This document shows positions 51,465-61,662 of a stretch of 64,000 bases of DNA, piece after piece. Both the position numbers and the translations under genes were made by a program. The DNA lies in assembly GCA_033807775.1 (NCBI GenBank), contig CM066321.1, positions 248,484,422 through 248,548,421 of the forward strand, written 5' to 3'. A model generated the notes under the pieces. That model did not search any database, was not told the DNA's origin, and saw only the letters and a list, made by a program, of their open reading frames with translations. Within the stretch, counting starts at the first letter, position 1. Each line of letters starts with the position of its first letter. The stretch is from Saussurea involucrata. Lineage: Eukaryota; Streptophyta; Magnoliopsida; Asterales; Asteraceae.

Positions 51465-53624
51465 ATGCCAAGGAAAACACGAGGGAAAGGAATAGAACCG
51501 ATCGATCCGGAGATCGAAAGAACCGCCCGTCAGTTAAGAAAAGAATCTAAAGCTAAAAGACATCTGAAGATCGAGATGGGTGACGAAGCTCCTCCTGAGA
51601 GACGTCCTATGTGGTCGTTTGCCGATCCGAACATGGCAGCCGCACGCATAGGCATCCAACCGCCCACAACTGGGGCAAACCCTTTTGAGCTCAAACCGAG
51701 TACCATCGTGATGGTACAACAAAATCAGTATGGAGGAGCACCGACAGAAGATCCTCATGCATATCTCTGTGCATTTGAGAGGATTTGCAACACGTTTAAG
51801 ATCAATGGGATGGAAGAGGATGAAATTAAGCTAAGGCTGTTCAGATTTTCACTCAAAGGCAGAGCCAAAACTTGGACAGAAAGTATCCAGTCGGACTCGA
51901 TCACCACCTGGGCGCAACTGAAAGCGGCCTTCCTCCAGAAATTCTTCCCACCAAGCAGAACCGCCAAACTTATGGCTGAAATCACCCATTTTTCTCAATG
52001 GGATCAAGAGACATTATATGAAGCTTGGGAGAGGTACAAAGATATGATCAAGAAATGCCCTCATCATGGGTTCCAAGGTTGGGTCATTATCTAAACGTTC
52101 TTCAGTGGACTTCACCCGCAGTTCAAAAACGACATCACAGCTGCATCGGGTGGAGCCCTAATGGATAAGTCTTATGAGGAAGCATGCGAGTTGATCGATA
52201 ATCTGGCTGAACATAGTTTTTCTACTCCAAGATCAGCCGTTAGAAGAGTTATGAGTGTGCAAGAGAATGATGAGATGAAGGTGATGAAAGCTCAAATAGC
52301 CGCTATCACAAACCATTTGAAGGGAGGCAATCCAGAAGTCTTCCCCATTTCTCAAGAACCTGAACAGGTTCAATGTTTACAAAACCGGAACAACCAGTCG
52401 AGGAACGACCCTTTCTCGAACACATATAATGAGGGGTGGAAGAAACACCCTAATTTTTCATGGAGTCAGCCCGGTCAACAACAACAAGGTAATCATTCAA
52501 ATTTTTCTAACTTTCCTAATTCTAACAATGTTTACCGTCCTCCAGGTTACAACCAACGGAGATTTGATAAAGGACCATCCGGGGAGAAGAAACCAGGGCT
52601 AGAGGATATGATGATGAAGTTCATGACAAAGATGGACAACACAGTTGGAGAGTTAGCAAGCACGGTTAACACAGTCAAGGCAGCTACTGATTAGAATACG
52701 GCATCTATTAAGCTCCTTGAAAGGCAAGTGGGACAAATTTCTGAAGCATTACAAAACCGAGCTCCCAGAACATTTCCAAGTCAAACCGAAAGGCAAAACC
52801 GAGAAGAGTGCAAAGCCATTTATCTGAGAAGTGGCAAGGAGCTGGTCAAGGAGCCTACACGAGAACCGTCATCAAAGGAAACCAATCCCAAGGGGCAAGA
52901 CATCGAGATCATAGAAGTGAATGAGTTGGAGGCCGATGAAGATATTGTGATTGAAGAGAACAAGAAGAGTGAAGAGAAGAAGCCAAAGCAACCATCGGTC
53001 AAGCCAACAACTCCAAGAGTGCCCTATCCGAACAGACTTAAAGCGCATAAGGATGCTGTTAATTTCTCTAAATTTCTTAAGGTATTTAAAAAGTTACATA
53101 TTAACATTCCTTTTGCAGATGCTTTGGCACAAATACCCTCATATGGGAGATTCTTGAAAGATATCCTTTCTAACAAAAGGAGGATTGAGGAGCACACGAC
53201 AGTTGCACTTACTAAGGAGTGCAGCGCGATCATTCAGAACAAGCTTCCCCCGAAGCTTCAAGATCCAGGGAGTTTTTCTATACCTATACAAATTGGAGAT
53301 CGTAGTTTTGATAAGGTGTTATGTGATTTAGGAGCGAGTATTAATTTAATGCCTCTATCTATTTTCAGGAAATTCGGCTTGGGGGAAGTGAAGCCAACAT
53401 ACATGACACTTCAGCTTGCAGATAGATCGGTGAGGTACCCGTATGGAATCATTGAAGACGTGTTGATAAAGGTCGGGAAGTTCTATTTCCCCGTTGATTT
53501 CATAGTCTTAGATGTGGAGGACGATGTTGAGGTACCATTGATTTTGGGGAGACCATTCTTAGCCACGAGCAAAGCGTTTATCGACATGGAAGAAGGCGAG
53601 ATGACCTTAAGGGTTGGCGGATAG
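51465..53624 (+). pseudogene. Gag-protease polyprotein of element F with two nonsense codons
   Basis: A single frame from ATG 51465 (MPRKTRGKGIEPIDPEIER). The retrotransposon gag domain has QYGGAPTEDPHAYLCAFERIC, LFRFSLKGRAKTWTESI, FLQKFFPPSRTAKL and YEAWERYKDMIKKCPHHG. A TAA at 52092-52094 (probably CAA before) and a TAG at 52692-52694 interrupt it. A Gln/Asn/Pro-rich stretch follows, then an aspartic protease of the Athila/Tat type with VLCDLGASINLMPLSIFRKFGLGE, LADRSVRYPYGIIEDVLIKVG and VPLILGRPFLATSKAFIDM, ending at 53624. The D-L-G-A active site is usual for this clade. Pol beyond protease is missing. Confidence 0.88.
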
Positions 53625-53836
53625 AAAGAAACATTCAAGATGTTCGATAGTGTACTAGGTCAAGTTGAAGAGTAAACTGGTAATCACGAAAAGCCGAAAG
53701 GAGATATCAGAAGGAAGGTCAAGCCACGACCGAAACCAAGGCGCTGGGTGGGAGGCAACCCACCGAAGTTTGCGTTCGTTTTAATTTATGTTTTTGAGTA
53801 TTTTTAATTTACAAAAAAAAATTGGGAACAGAGGGT

Positions 53837-53856
53837 CCCGCGGTCTAAGCCGCGGG
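53837..53856. repeat. GC-only hairpin in F
   Basis: CCCGCGG and CCGCGGG are perfect 7-bp complements around a TCTAAG loop, about 210 bp after the protease stop. Confidence 0.8.
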
Positions 53857-54202
53857 TGTCACTGGAATGCATTCTAAAACAGAGAGTTACGCGGGATGCC
53901 ACGCGGTTTCATGTCGCGGCCCAAACCGCGCGGATTACCTGATGCTTCTGGGCTGTTCTCGTGCAGTGTTTTTTTTCCTTTTCTTGCTTTGTGTCGTTTC
54001 GTTTCCTTACTTTCTTTCTTCTTTTGCTTTCAGTTCGTTTGTTTCTGCACTCCCTATCTATCATCTCCGATGTCTCTCAACTGGTCGCTCCATATTTTGC
54101 AAGAGACTCACCTCCTTCCGGCCAGACAGGTATGTTCTAACTCTGTATGTCAACGAGTGGTGTATGATGTTTTGTTTCCTTAGTAGTTAAACGAGATGCA
54201 AC

Positions 54203-54343
54203 AAACCTAAGTTTCACTTAGGTTTGGGGTGCCTCACTTTTCAACATCTACACACTCACTTTTACTCATGTGCAAACCTCGGTTTTGCCGAGGTTTGGGG
54301 TTGGCTTTATTTGACAAACCTAGGCCATGGCCTAGGTTTGGGG
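54203..54343 (+). repeat. Three hairpins, each followed by TTTGGGG
   Basis: Hairpin 1: AAACCTAAG (54203-54211), 5-nt loop, CTTAGGTTT, then GGGG at 54226. Hairpin 2: AAACCTCGG (54274-54282), 5-nt loop, CCGAGGTTT, then GGGG at 54297. Hairpin 3: AAACCTAGGCC (54316-54326), AT, GGCCTAGGTTT, then GGGG at 54340. The stems differ in sequence but pair perfectly, and each 3' arm merges into GGTTTGGGG, the element's polypurine tract word. Confidence 0.9.
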
Positions 54344-55861
54344 TGGCCATATTTGAAAATCTTTAGGCGAGCTCTTTGATGCTTCGTGTTAATACTTGGT
54401 CTTTCCTGTTTGATAACTGCAATAACTGCACAATGATACATGTCACACCTATGTATCGCCTGCACCGACACTTACACATTGGGGACAATGTGTGGGTAAG
54501 GTTTGGGGTTGCCCAATCGGGCCCACGTATATGCACGTAGATTTCCTGCACTTCTGTATGGTTAGATCATATTAGCTAAAATTTCTTGTTTTGGATGATT
54601 GAGACCGATCATTGTGGGAAAAATCTTGTGATAGTAACGTGACCATTAGGGAAGGACCGGGAAAAGACATGACTAGGGACATTAGTGGAGACCACCCTAT
54701 AGCGAGATTTGAGTCTAAATGACGCCTTTCACTTCGAGGGATTTAAACACCTAATTCGTATACACTTTTCCGAATTCCTTGTCGTGATTATAGAGTGATC
54801 TCGCTATAATATTGCATTGAGTAGCAAAGACAACCATCGGGATATTGGGTAAGGGTATAGTAGACCATATCGAGTGGACCTTAAGAGATTATTCCAGGCA
54901 TTGTATGCACTTTAACCCGTTTTTGTCTAACGTACCTTTTGACCCATTATGTATGTACCTATAACCCCTTTGTAGCCAAACACTCACCACTTGTTCATTT
55001 CAGACCCACCATTAAACCCTAGCCAAAAGCCTTAGACAACCCTTATCCGAAAGTGTGTCAATCAGAAGCAGTACAGGCCAATCATGAAAAAGAGATGGAA
55101 AAGAGGGACAATGCAGCCCCAATCAAATAAAAAGGGCCAATGATGCCCCCAAAAAAATATAAAGAATAAAAATAAAAATATCAGTTAGTTAGATAGTAGT
55201 AACAGCAGAAAATAAGAGAGTCAAAGCGACTCCAGCAATGACAAAAAGGGCCAAATAATAGTAAAAGAAGTCAAGAAGTTTAGAACTGTTAATGGTTGAC
55301 ACACCGAGGATCTTTGATCCATTTACCCTTCGTTTCTTAGCCATGACCTTAGCCCTGTTACAACCCTTGTAAAGACCTGGATGATCTTCTAGAAAATGTG
55401 ATTAGGGTATACGACCACCTTTACCAATATTCCCTGTCTTGCTACTTGATTCCTTTCTGAGATCGACTTTTTGGACATTTGTGCGTCTTTCATTAGAGTT
55501 GTCATGTAATTATCGAGTATTCTTGTACACAAATTTCTTATACATGACAACCTGTGCGACAACCTAGGTTCGAGTGAAATGAGAGTATCCCGTGAGGTAG
55601 GGTTGAGGCGAAATGTTTTCCCTAGTATGTTTGGACCTAGTACGCCCTTAATATAATCGGAGCAGTCACGAGTTCAACTCACAATGGAAGGCCATAGATC
55701 AGACAAAATAAGGATGAGGCGGGGATGAGATAAGCATTCAGGGGTATGGGAAATCACCAGTGCATTACGTGGTACCGATTGAGAGTTGTGCAGTTATTAT
55801 TTCACTGATATATGCTTTTATTCTATTTTATCGCTAATTTGCTTGAGGACAAGCAACGCTC

Positions 55862-55874
55862 GGTTTGGGGTTGT
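55862..55874 (+). other. Polypurine tract of F
   Basis: GGTTTGGGGTTGT immediately before the 3' LTR; same core as the hairpin-linked copies upstream. Confidence 0.75.
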
Positions 55875-57125
55875 TGATAAGGCCACTTTTTGGCGTTATT
55901 TTCGGTCCACAAACCAATGAGATTGGCTTGTGTTGGAGCAAAGCGGCGGAATTTTATGGTTTATCGAGTGAATTGTACAGGTAATCTAAAAGACAACAAT
56001 CATCTAGAAAAGAAGCAGAAAAGAGTCCAAAAGAGAGCCAAAACGAAGCCCAACAGAAGCCCAAGATCCAAGTCTGAGACTCGTGCCCAAACCATGACCC
56101 AGGACCTGACCCGGACACTTCAAGAAAGCGCGCGGTTTGTAAGCCACAGGACAAACCACGTAAGTCCTTGTTCCATTCCTATATTTCGCGTTTTCCGGAT
56201 TTTAGGTCATCACTTCTCGACGTGCGACGGTAGGCTGCTCGGGGGAGATTTTCAGAGGTTCTTCAAAGACTTTTGAGCCACGATAGAGGATCGGTTGAGG
56301 GGAAGTTCACCACGCGAAGTGGATTAGAGCCGAGAGAAGGGAGTTCATCGTACATTCTTAACGTTCACAATCATTATGTTTACACACACTATTTCTCTTC
56401 CTTTTCTTATGTTTTTATCCACCACCAACATGAACTAATCTTTAGATGTTGGGGGTTGGTTTGAATTTGGTTTAAGCATATGAATAGAAGATTTGAGACT
56501 TTTATCAGTTTTTCTTATTTAATGAAGCATGTGATTTGGGTTTTAATGCTTTTGTGAGTTTGGCCAACTTCCAATTGTTTTGTTTGTTTTCAGTTAAGTT
56601 CGAGAGAACTAATTGTTAACTAGAACTAGAAATTGCATGCCTAGGGTGAGAAATTGGATAGAGATATACCAAGTAAGCCTTAGTCCCGTTGAAATCTTGA
56701 GTTTAATGTGTTTTGAATTCTATAGGTTGAGATCGAGAGATAAAACTTGTGTTTTCAAGATAAAACCCGTTGTTGCTTGAAAAAGAACAACGGTGATTTT
56801 AGAGATTGGGTATTCATTAAAGGGAATGACTGGTAATTTTTTTGAGTCAGGTGTTTATATGTGAAAACCATAGGATTTCCAACCCTCAACTGTTTTCTCT
56901 ATCCGAAGTTCCTTAAATTGTCTACTGTCTTGTTCTTGATCTACTTGCAATTGATTAGTTTAATACCAATAACTCAAAATTGCGACCGTTCAGTTAATAG
57001 ATCTTATAGTCATTGTGATACTTACTTCCTAGTTCCCTGTGTTCGATACTCGTGCTTTCAGTACTATTACTTGATTCGACCCGTACACTTGCGGTTAGAT
57101 TTAGGGGGTGTAAACCCTCCTATCA
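55875..57125 (+). repeat. 3' LTR of element F
   Basis: 1251 bp, collinear with 50061-51312; followed by AGAAC (57126-57130). Confidence 0.95.
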
Positions 57126-57185
57126 AGAACACAAACCCACTAACAGTTAATTATATATAATACATATATATGTATTTAAATGTGT

Positions 57186-57329
57186 CCAAAGTTAGTAAAA
57201 ACATATATTTTTACTAAATTTTCCAAAGTTAGTAAAAACATATACTTTATATTAAAAAGATTCAAGGGAACATAAATTCTTATGAAGGAACATGTTTTTA
57301 GTAAAAATATATGTTTTTACTAACTTTGG
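57186..57329. repeat. Perfect 33-bp inverted repeat (fold-back) in the Helitron right part
   Basis: Arms at 57186-57218 and 57297-57329 are exact reverse complements (starting CCAAAGTTAGTAAAAACA), separated by 78 bp. A partial direct copy of the left arm (57222-57245) lies in the loop. A transcript would form a long hairpin. Confidence 0.85.
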
Positions 57330-58672
57330 AAAATACAATAGAGAATAAGTAACAACCATGCCTTAATAAAGAAGATGATATACATATGTTTTTATTTAAT
57401 AATGACCAAAGAAAATAAAAGTTCTAAAAAAATAGAAATCCTAGAACAAAGTGATCCTTTACACTGTCCCGATCGTTCATTTAAGTTGTTTGTACATGAT
57501 ATTTGGCATAACAAATCTATTTAAATCATTTTCAAAGCAAAACGATGTTCAAGTTGATGGTTCACATCACCAACCTTCTCTCCATGAGATAGGCTAAAAG
57601 TCAACATCATGTCAAAAACTTGCTCTCGGTCAGCTTATACTTTCTTTGTTCTTGCCAATTTTTTAATCAATTTGTCTCTAAGACCAACTCATACAACAAT
57701 AACACCACTTATTTGAGGTTTGAATCATTATATAAATACAACATTCAATCTTTCAAGCATATAGAAAAAGGTTATTTAGTGATCTACTTGTTGTGTTCTC
57801 ATAAAAGTTGCAAAGTGGCTTCATACACAAAACAACTTTTGGATACAAGAATCATCATATTTGGAAATGTATTAAATGCATGTCCCTTGGGAAGTTTTAA
57901 CATGGTGGTTTAGTAATTTACCCTATTTTCTCGTCTCTGTGATTTTTGTTCCACATATTTTTTTTATGAAATATATAATATTTATATATGACAAATGAAA
58001 CTCACACACATACCTCACATTTGATGAGGTTGAAACCCTTGAGGCCTTCACCTCTATAAAGGTTGGGTTACCCGCTACCGCTACCGCTAGTGGGACAATA
58101 AAATGTATTTTTATCTCGCTCAGTTATGTCTTGTCCCAATCATATCATCTTTCTCGGAACATGTACAAAGCTAACCTTTTCTACCATTAAAAGGAACAAT
58201 TCAATTTGTAATCATTTTTACCCATGGGTCATCTCGAGATGCAAGGGGGTCTAATTTGATACTTGTTGCAATCAACAATGCAATCATGCAAATAACCTTG
58301 ATGAATATATAAAACCACGTAGTTTATCTGTTTATGATAATCATAATGGTTAGATTTGCAGGCATCATTTAAGTGGTTAGACATCATGTATAGATTGGTT
58401 CTTTTCTATACTATTGTACTGATATTAATTCTAAACAATATTTAATATTATAAGTTATTTGGACGAAAATGGTCAAAGGACGTGCAAAATCACATCTGAT
58501 TTTACATTAACGGTCAATACAAAAATGGTAAAAGGATGTGCATCACGTGGGCACCTTCAATTAGATTTTCCACCATCAAAACCAAACACATTCTCATTTA
58601 AATTTCTACATCGAGTTTTTTACTTCATCCTGGAGATCCTTCGCACAGCATCGCGCGCAGGTACATACCTAG
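57330..58672. other. Helitron right interior
   Basis: AT-rich, with no recognisable gene. GCTACCGCTACCGCTA at 58074-58089 is a small tandem repeat. It ends at the CTAG terminus. Confidence 0.5.
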
Positions 58673-59422
58673 TTGCAATTTAAACAAACCACGTGTTTCA
58701 TACTCCTTTTCTTTTTACGATTTTCCTCGTGGTGTTTCCTTTTCTTACCACCAGCTTTGGAAGTCTCTCCCTTTTCCTTGACCACATGAACTTTGGAAGC
58801 ATCTTCATTGGATTTATTTTCCAATCGATATTGTTCTTCAATGAGAAGATGATTTCCAAGTTCTTATGATGACATATCGTCCTTACAATTTTTAAGATTT
58901 TTCTTAACATCTTTCCAAGAGGGAGGGAGTTTGTCGTTGATCGATGCCACTTGGATCGATTCATGCATATTCAAGTTGTGTTGTGTGAACATGCTAAGAA
59001 TGTGTTCAAGTTCATACATTTGATCCATAATAGGACATGAATCTATCGTTTTGTATGAATTGAATTTGGAAACGATAAATTTCTTACTTGTTGCGTCTTC
59101 GGTGAAGTACTTTTGTTCCAGTGCGTTCCAAAGTTCTTTCGTTGTTTATATGTTTCGAATAGAGGATCAGACATAGCATTGAGGATGTGGCCGCGACATA
59201 TGAAATCATCGTTCTCAAACTTGAGACGGTATCGGGCCGATGCAAGAATCTCGTCTTCGTGTTGTTCCGGCGTTGTTCCGGATATGGCTAGGTGAGTACG
59301 AGACATTGAGATTGGCTAATAAGAATTGCATCTTCTTTTGCCATCTTTTGAAGCCTCCACCATCAAAACGTTCCAACTTGACGATGTCACAAGACATTTG
59401 TTGAAGATTCTTTCTTCGCCAT
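58673..59422 (-). pseudogene. Gag of Copia element E (decayed)
   Basis: Minus strand, ATG at 59422 (MAKKESST). After a one-base shift it reads CDIVKLERFDGGGFKRWQKKMQFLLANLN, then, in other frames, RYRLKFENDDFICRGHILNAMSDPLFETY, a region with NLNMHESIQVASINDKLPPSWKD, and HVVKEKGETSKAGGKKRKHH. It ends in CLNC, the first half of a zinc knuckle. These are standard Copia gag blocks. Multiple frameshifts make it non-functional. The second half of the knuckle continues at 48040, across the Helitron-like element. Confidence 0.8.
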
Positions 59423-59479
59423 CTTTCTTGGAAATTGCTTTAAGATTGTTGTTTTCGGGGTTCTAAACTAGAGATATAA

Positions 59480-59973
59480 AACGAATAAAGGAAAATCTAC
59501 TACTTATTGCTTCAAGGCTAGTTCTCTCTATCCTTAAAGCAATTTCGCCCCCACCGTAGAACATTGTGCTTTGGGTTTATGACGAATTGCTTCCCAAGAT
59601 ACAATGAAACGTGTGTAGCAACAATTATCACCACTGCCTAGTGGTGATAATCCCGGTGGAACTAGTGAGTATTCAAGGATTTCAATAACTAGAAGTTGTG
59701 TTTCTATAGCAACACAACGTCCTAGTAATCTAATACGCTCACGCCTACGGTCGCACCCTTAACGGAGCCCCCACCAATTCAAATGTATTATAAATTGATA
59801 TATTGGAAATTGTTCCACTTATATACCCCTTTTTGTTTCACTTTTCCACCTATGTAGGACAAGCTGAAACCCACTAAAACTTGTCTTTTCTCCACTAAAA
59901 CTTGTCTTTTCTCTTCTTCCTAGGACTCAACCCAAAAAACTAAGACTTAATTTATTTTGAAAATTTTCCAACA
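59480..59973 (-). repeat. 5' LTR of element E (inner end approximate)
   Basis: The outer end TGTTGGAAAATTTTC (minus strand) is at 59973. A TATA box (GGGTATATAAG on the minus strand, about 59818-59829) lies about 150 bp inside. No convincing Met-tRNA primer site is left between LTR and gag, so the inner boundary is a guess. Confidence 0.6.
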
Positions 59974-60508
59974 AGAAATCCATGAAGTAATTTTATTTGT
60001 AACAAGTTAATTATTCACTTTTTCAATTGTCTAATTTAAGCTTAATTTTCATTGAATGGTAACTCGGAATAAGAAAAACATTCAATCTAATCATCGATTC
60101 CTAGAAAAAATTGGCACTCTAAATATTATTTATGAATTTAAATCTTGACATGGGTATAACGGACCATACAAGGTTTTGTTATTTCAGATGATAACTCGAC
60201 TTCCTACATAATATGTGAGAGGTTTATCTTTTTTCACTATTCATAACCGATGTAGACTTCATTTCTAGAAGATTTTTTATGAAACCATTATCAACTTTTG
60301 AAATTCTAAGTATGCTAAAAGATTATCCATACCATGTCATACACTTGACACGACACGGTATTGTTAAACAAGAATATCGACAAAACGAAGCAGAACAGTA
60401 TTCATGTACCAATACATGATACAACTTTTATTCATACATAACAGGGAAAATTATTGATAATGGGCAAATGAGTTGATCAACAAATGAATTGTATCAACAA
60501 CCAATATT
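59974..60508. other. Region between element E and the terpene synthase, including its 3' UTR
   Basis: 535 bp of AT-rich sequence. The part next to 60508 is the synthase 3' untranslated region. Nothing else recognisable. Confidence 0.7.
60427..60432 (-). terminator. Polyadenylation signal of the terpene synthase
   Basis: AATAAA on the minus strand, about 77 bp after the TAA stop, at the usual distance for a plant near-upstream element. Confidence 0.5.
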
Positions 60509-60928
60509 TTATGATTTCATTGGTACAGAATCAACAAACAAGAGATTAACAAACTCTTTAAGGCTCTTTCCCGGAAAAGTGAACGCATCATCGTACCTGT
60601 AAACAACATCTATCATTCGGGCAAGATTAAGATTCAGGACAAGAAGATCCCTCGAAACTTCGCATGGCTTGATACATCCCTCATTTATATCCTTCCATGC
60701 ATTTTCAATTATTTTCTTCAACTCGTCAATGGCTTCTTTTTCTGACACACTGAAGGTCTTGATATATGCATCAACTCCAGTGGCTGATTGTCCTCTTTCA
60801 CGCTCAAACTTCATATAGAAACAAGGCATTGTTAGAATTTATATGCACATAATGTATTAATGTTTAAGCCACTTGTATATACGTACGGTATACCCTAAAC
60901 TTAGTATTATAGATCAAAGTTTAAGTAG

Positions 60929-60976
<48 letters not shown>

Positions 60977-61626
60977 CTAATAATAGTGAGGAAGTTAGAA
61001 TATGGATGTAAGAATTTAACCTGATAACTCATGACATCATCTTGAAGTCTTCCAATTAACTCTGCAGATTGTAGAGTCTTGGGATGACTTTGATACCAGA
61101 ACAAAACATCTTCACTAACAACATCACCCATACCTATTAAAGCAGATTTTGATATAAGATCGTAGGCAGAAGTGATTAACCCATTCTTCATATACTCTTG
61201 AAACGATGCCACGTATCCACTGTTTGTCCACTCAGCCTCTTCAAGGTAGCCTCTAGCTAAGTCTTGAAACTAGAATTAATATTCCATGGCATAAATTAAT
61301 ATATACAGAAGAGAAACATTTAATAATAATTAGCTAGGCACCCTTAATTAAGATGATTTAAAAGCACCAAGTAAGTAAAATGAAATCGTACTGCTTGTTT
61401 TGATGCAATCACAATATTTGCCCTTCCTTCATTTGCTAGTTGTTCCTCAAGATCAGCATATTCATCTAGTAGAATTTTGAAGAATGGTCTAATATATTCA
61501 GGAAGTTGCTCCACAGCACCAATATCCCACCTGAAGAATAATAATATCACAAAGCACTAATTAATCAGCCCTAATTTTGGGTGACCAATAGACCAACTTA
61601 ATTAAGTTTTAATATAACTATATTTG

Positions 61627-61662
<36 letters not shown>

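Larger units (their letters stand above)
53625..55861 (+). other. Non-coding interior of F
   Basis: 2.2 kb without supportable genes where RT, RNase H and integrase would be expected. It carries the GC hairpin at 53837-53856, three hairpins each followed by TTTGGGG (54203-54343), another GGTTTGGGGTTG at 54500-54511, and an A-rich stretch (55130-55270). Confidence 0.7.
50061..57125 (+). mobile_element. Element F: gag-protease-only Athila/Tat-type gypsy element, complete; TSD AGAAC
   Basis: LTRs 50061-51312 and 55875-57125 (TGATAA to CTATCA) are flanked by exact AGAAC duplications (50056-50060 and 57126-57130). Contents: tRNA-Asp-type primer site, gag fused in frame to protease, 2.2 kb of non-coding sequence with hairpins, and a GGTTTGGGG purine tract. 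RT, RNase H and integrase are absent. Roughly 48 LTR differences by eye (about 4%), so F is much older than H, B and C. Confidence 0.95.
48041..58672 (+). mobile_element. Helitron-like element carrying a PB1 gene fragment; split by element F
   Basis: Begins TCTATTACTACTTAATAAAATT after an A (48040) and ends CATACCTAG before a T (58673), with a GC-rich stretch (TCGCGCGCAGG) shortly upstream of the CTAG. TC start, CTRR end and A/T target without duplication are Helitron hallmarks. Removing 48041-58672 rejoins the two halves of E's zinc knuckle with no base lost or gained and in frame, which fixes both ends. About 3.56 kb remain once F is removed. There is no Rep/helicase, so it is non-autonomous. 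A clear terminal hairpin is not evident to me; the strand follows the TC-to-CTAG orientation. Confidence 0.8.
8486..59973 (-). mobile_element. Element E: oldest Copia retrotransposon, host of all other elements, in four pieces
   Basis: Minus-strand pieces in transcriptional order: 5' LTR (about 59480-59973), gag (58673-59422), knuckle, protease and GAG-pre-integrase (47293-48040), and integrase to the start of RT (8486-9825). The gaps are the Helitron-like element (48041-58672), Copia element D (9826-47287) and gypsy element G (from 8485 leftwards). Removing D with one GGTTG copy, or the Helitron with none, restores continuous reading frames. The left end is outside the window. Its outer boundary (TGTTGG on the minus strand at 59973) lies 536 bp past the stop codon of the terpene synthase gene. 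Confidence 0.85.

Noticed and set aside
53867..54190. Small ORFs in F after the protease (Phe/Ser-rich)
   Set aside because: Low-complexity T-rich sequence, no homology recognised, overlapping frames of similar length.
57620..57913. 97-codon plus-strand ORF in the Helitron right half
   Set aside because: AT-rich, no recognisable domain and no supporting promoter or splice context.
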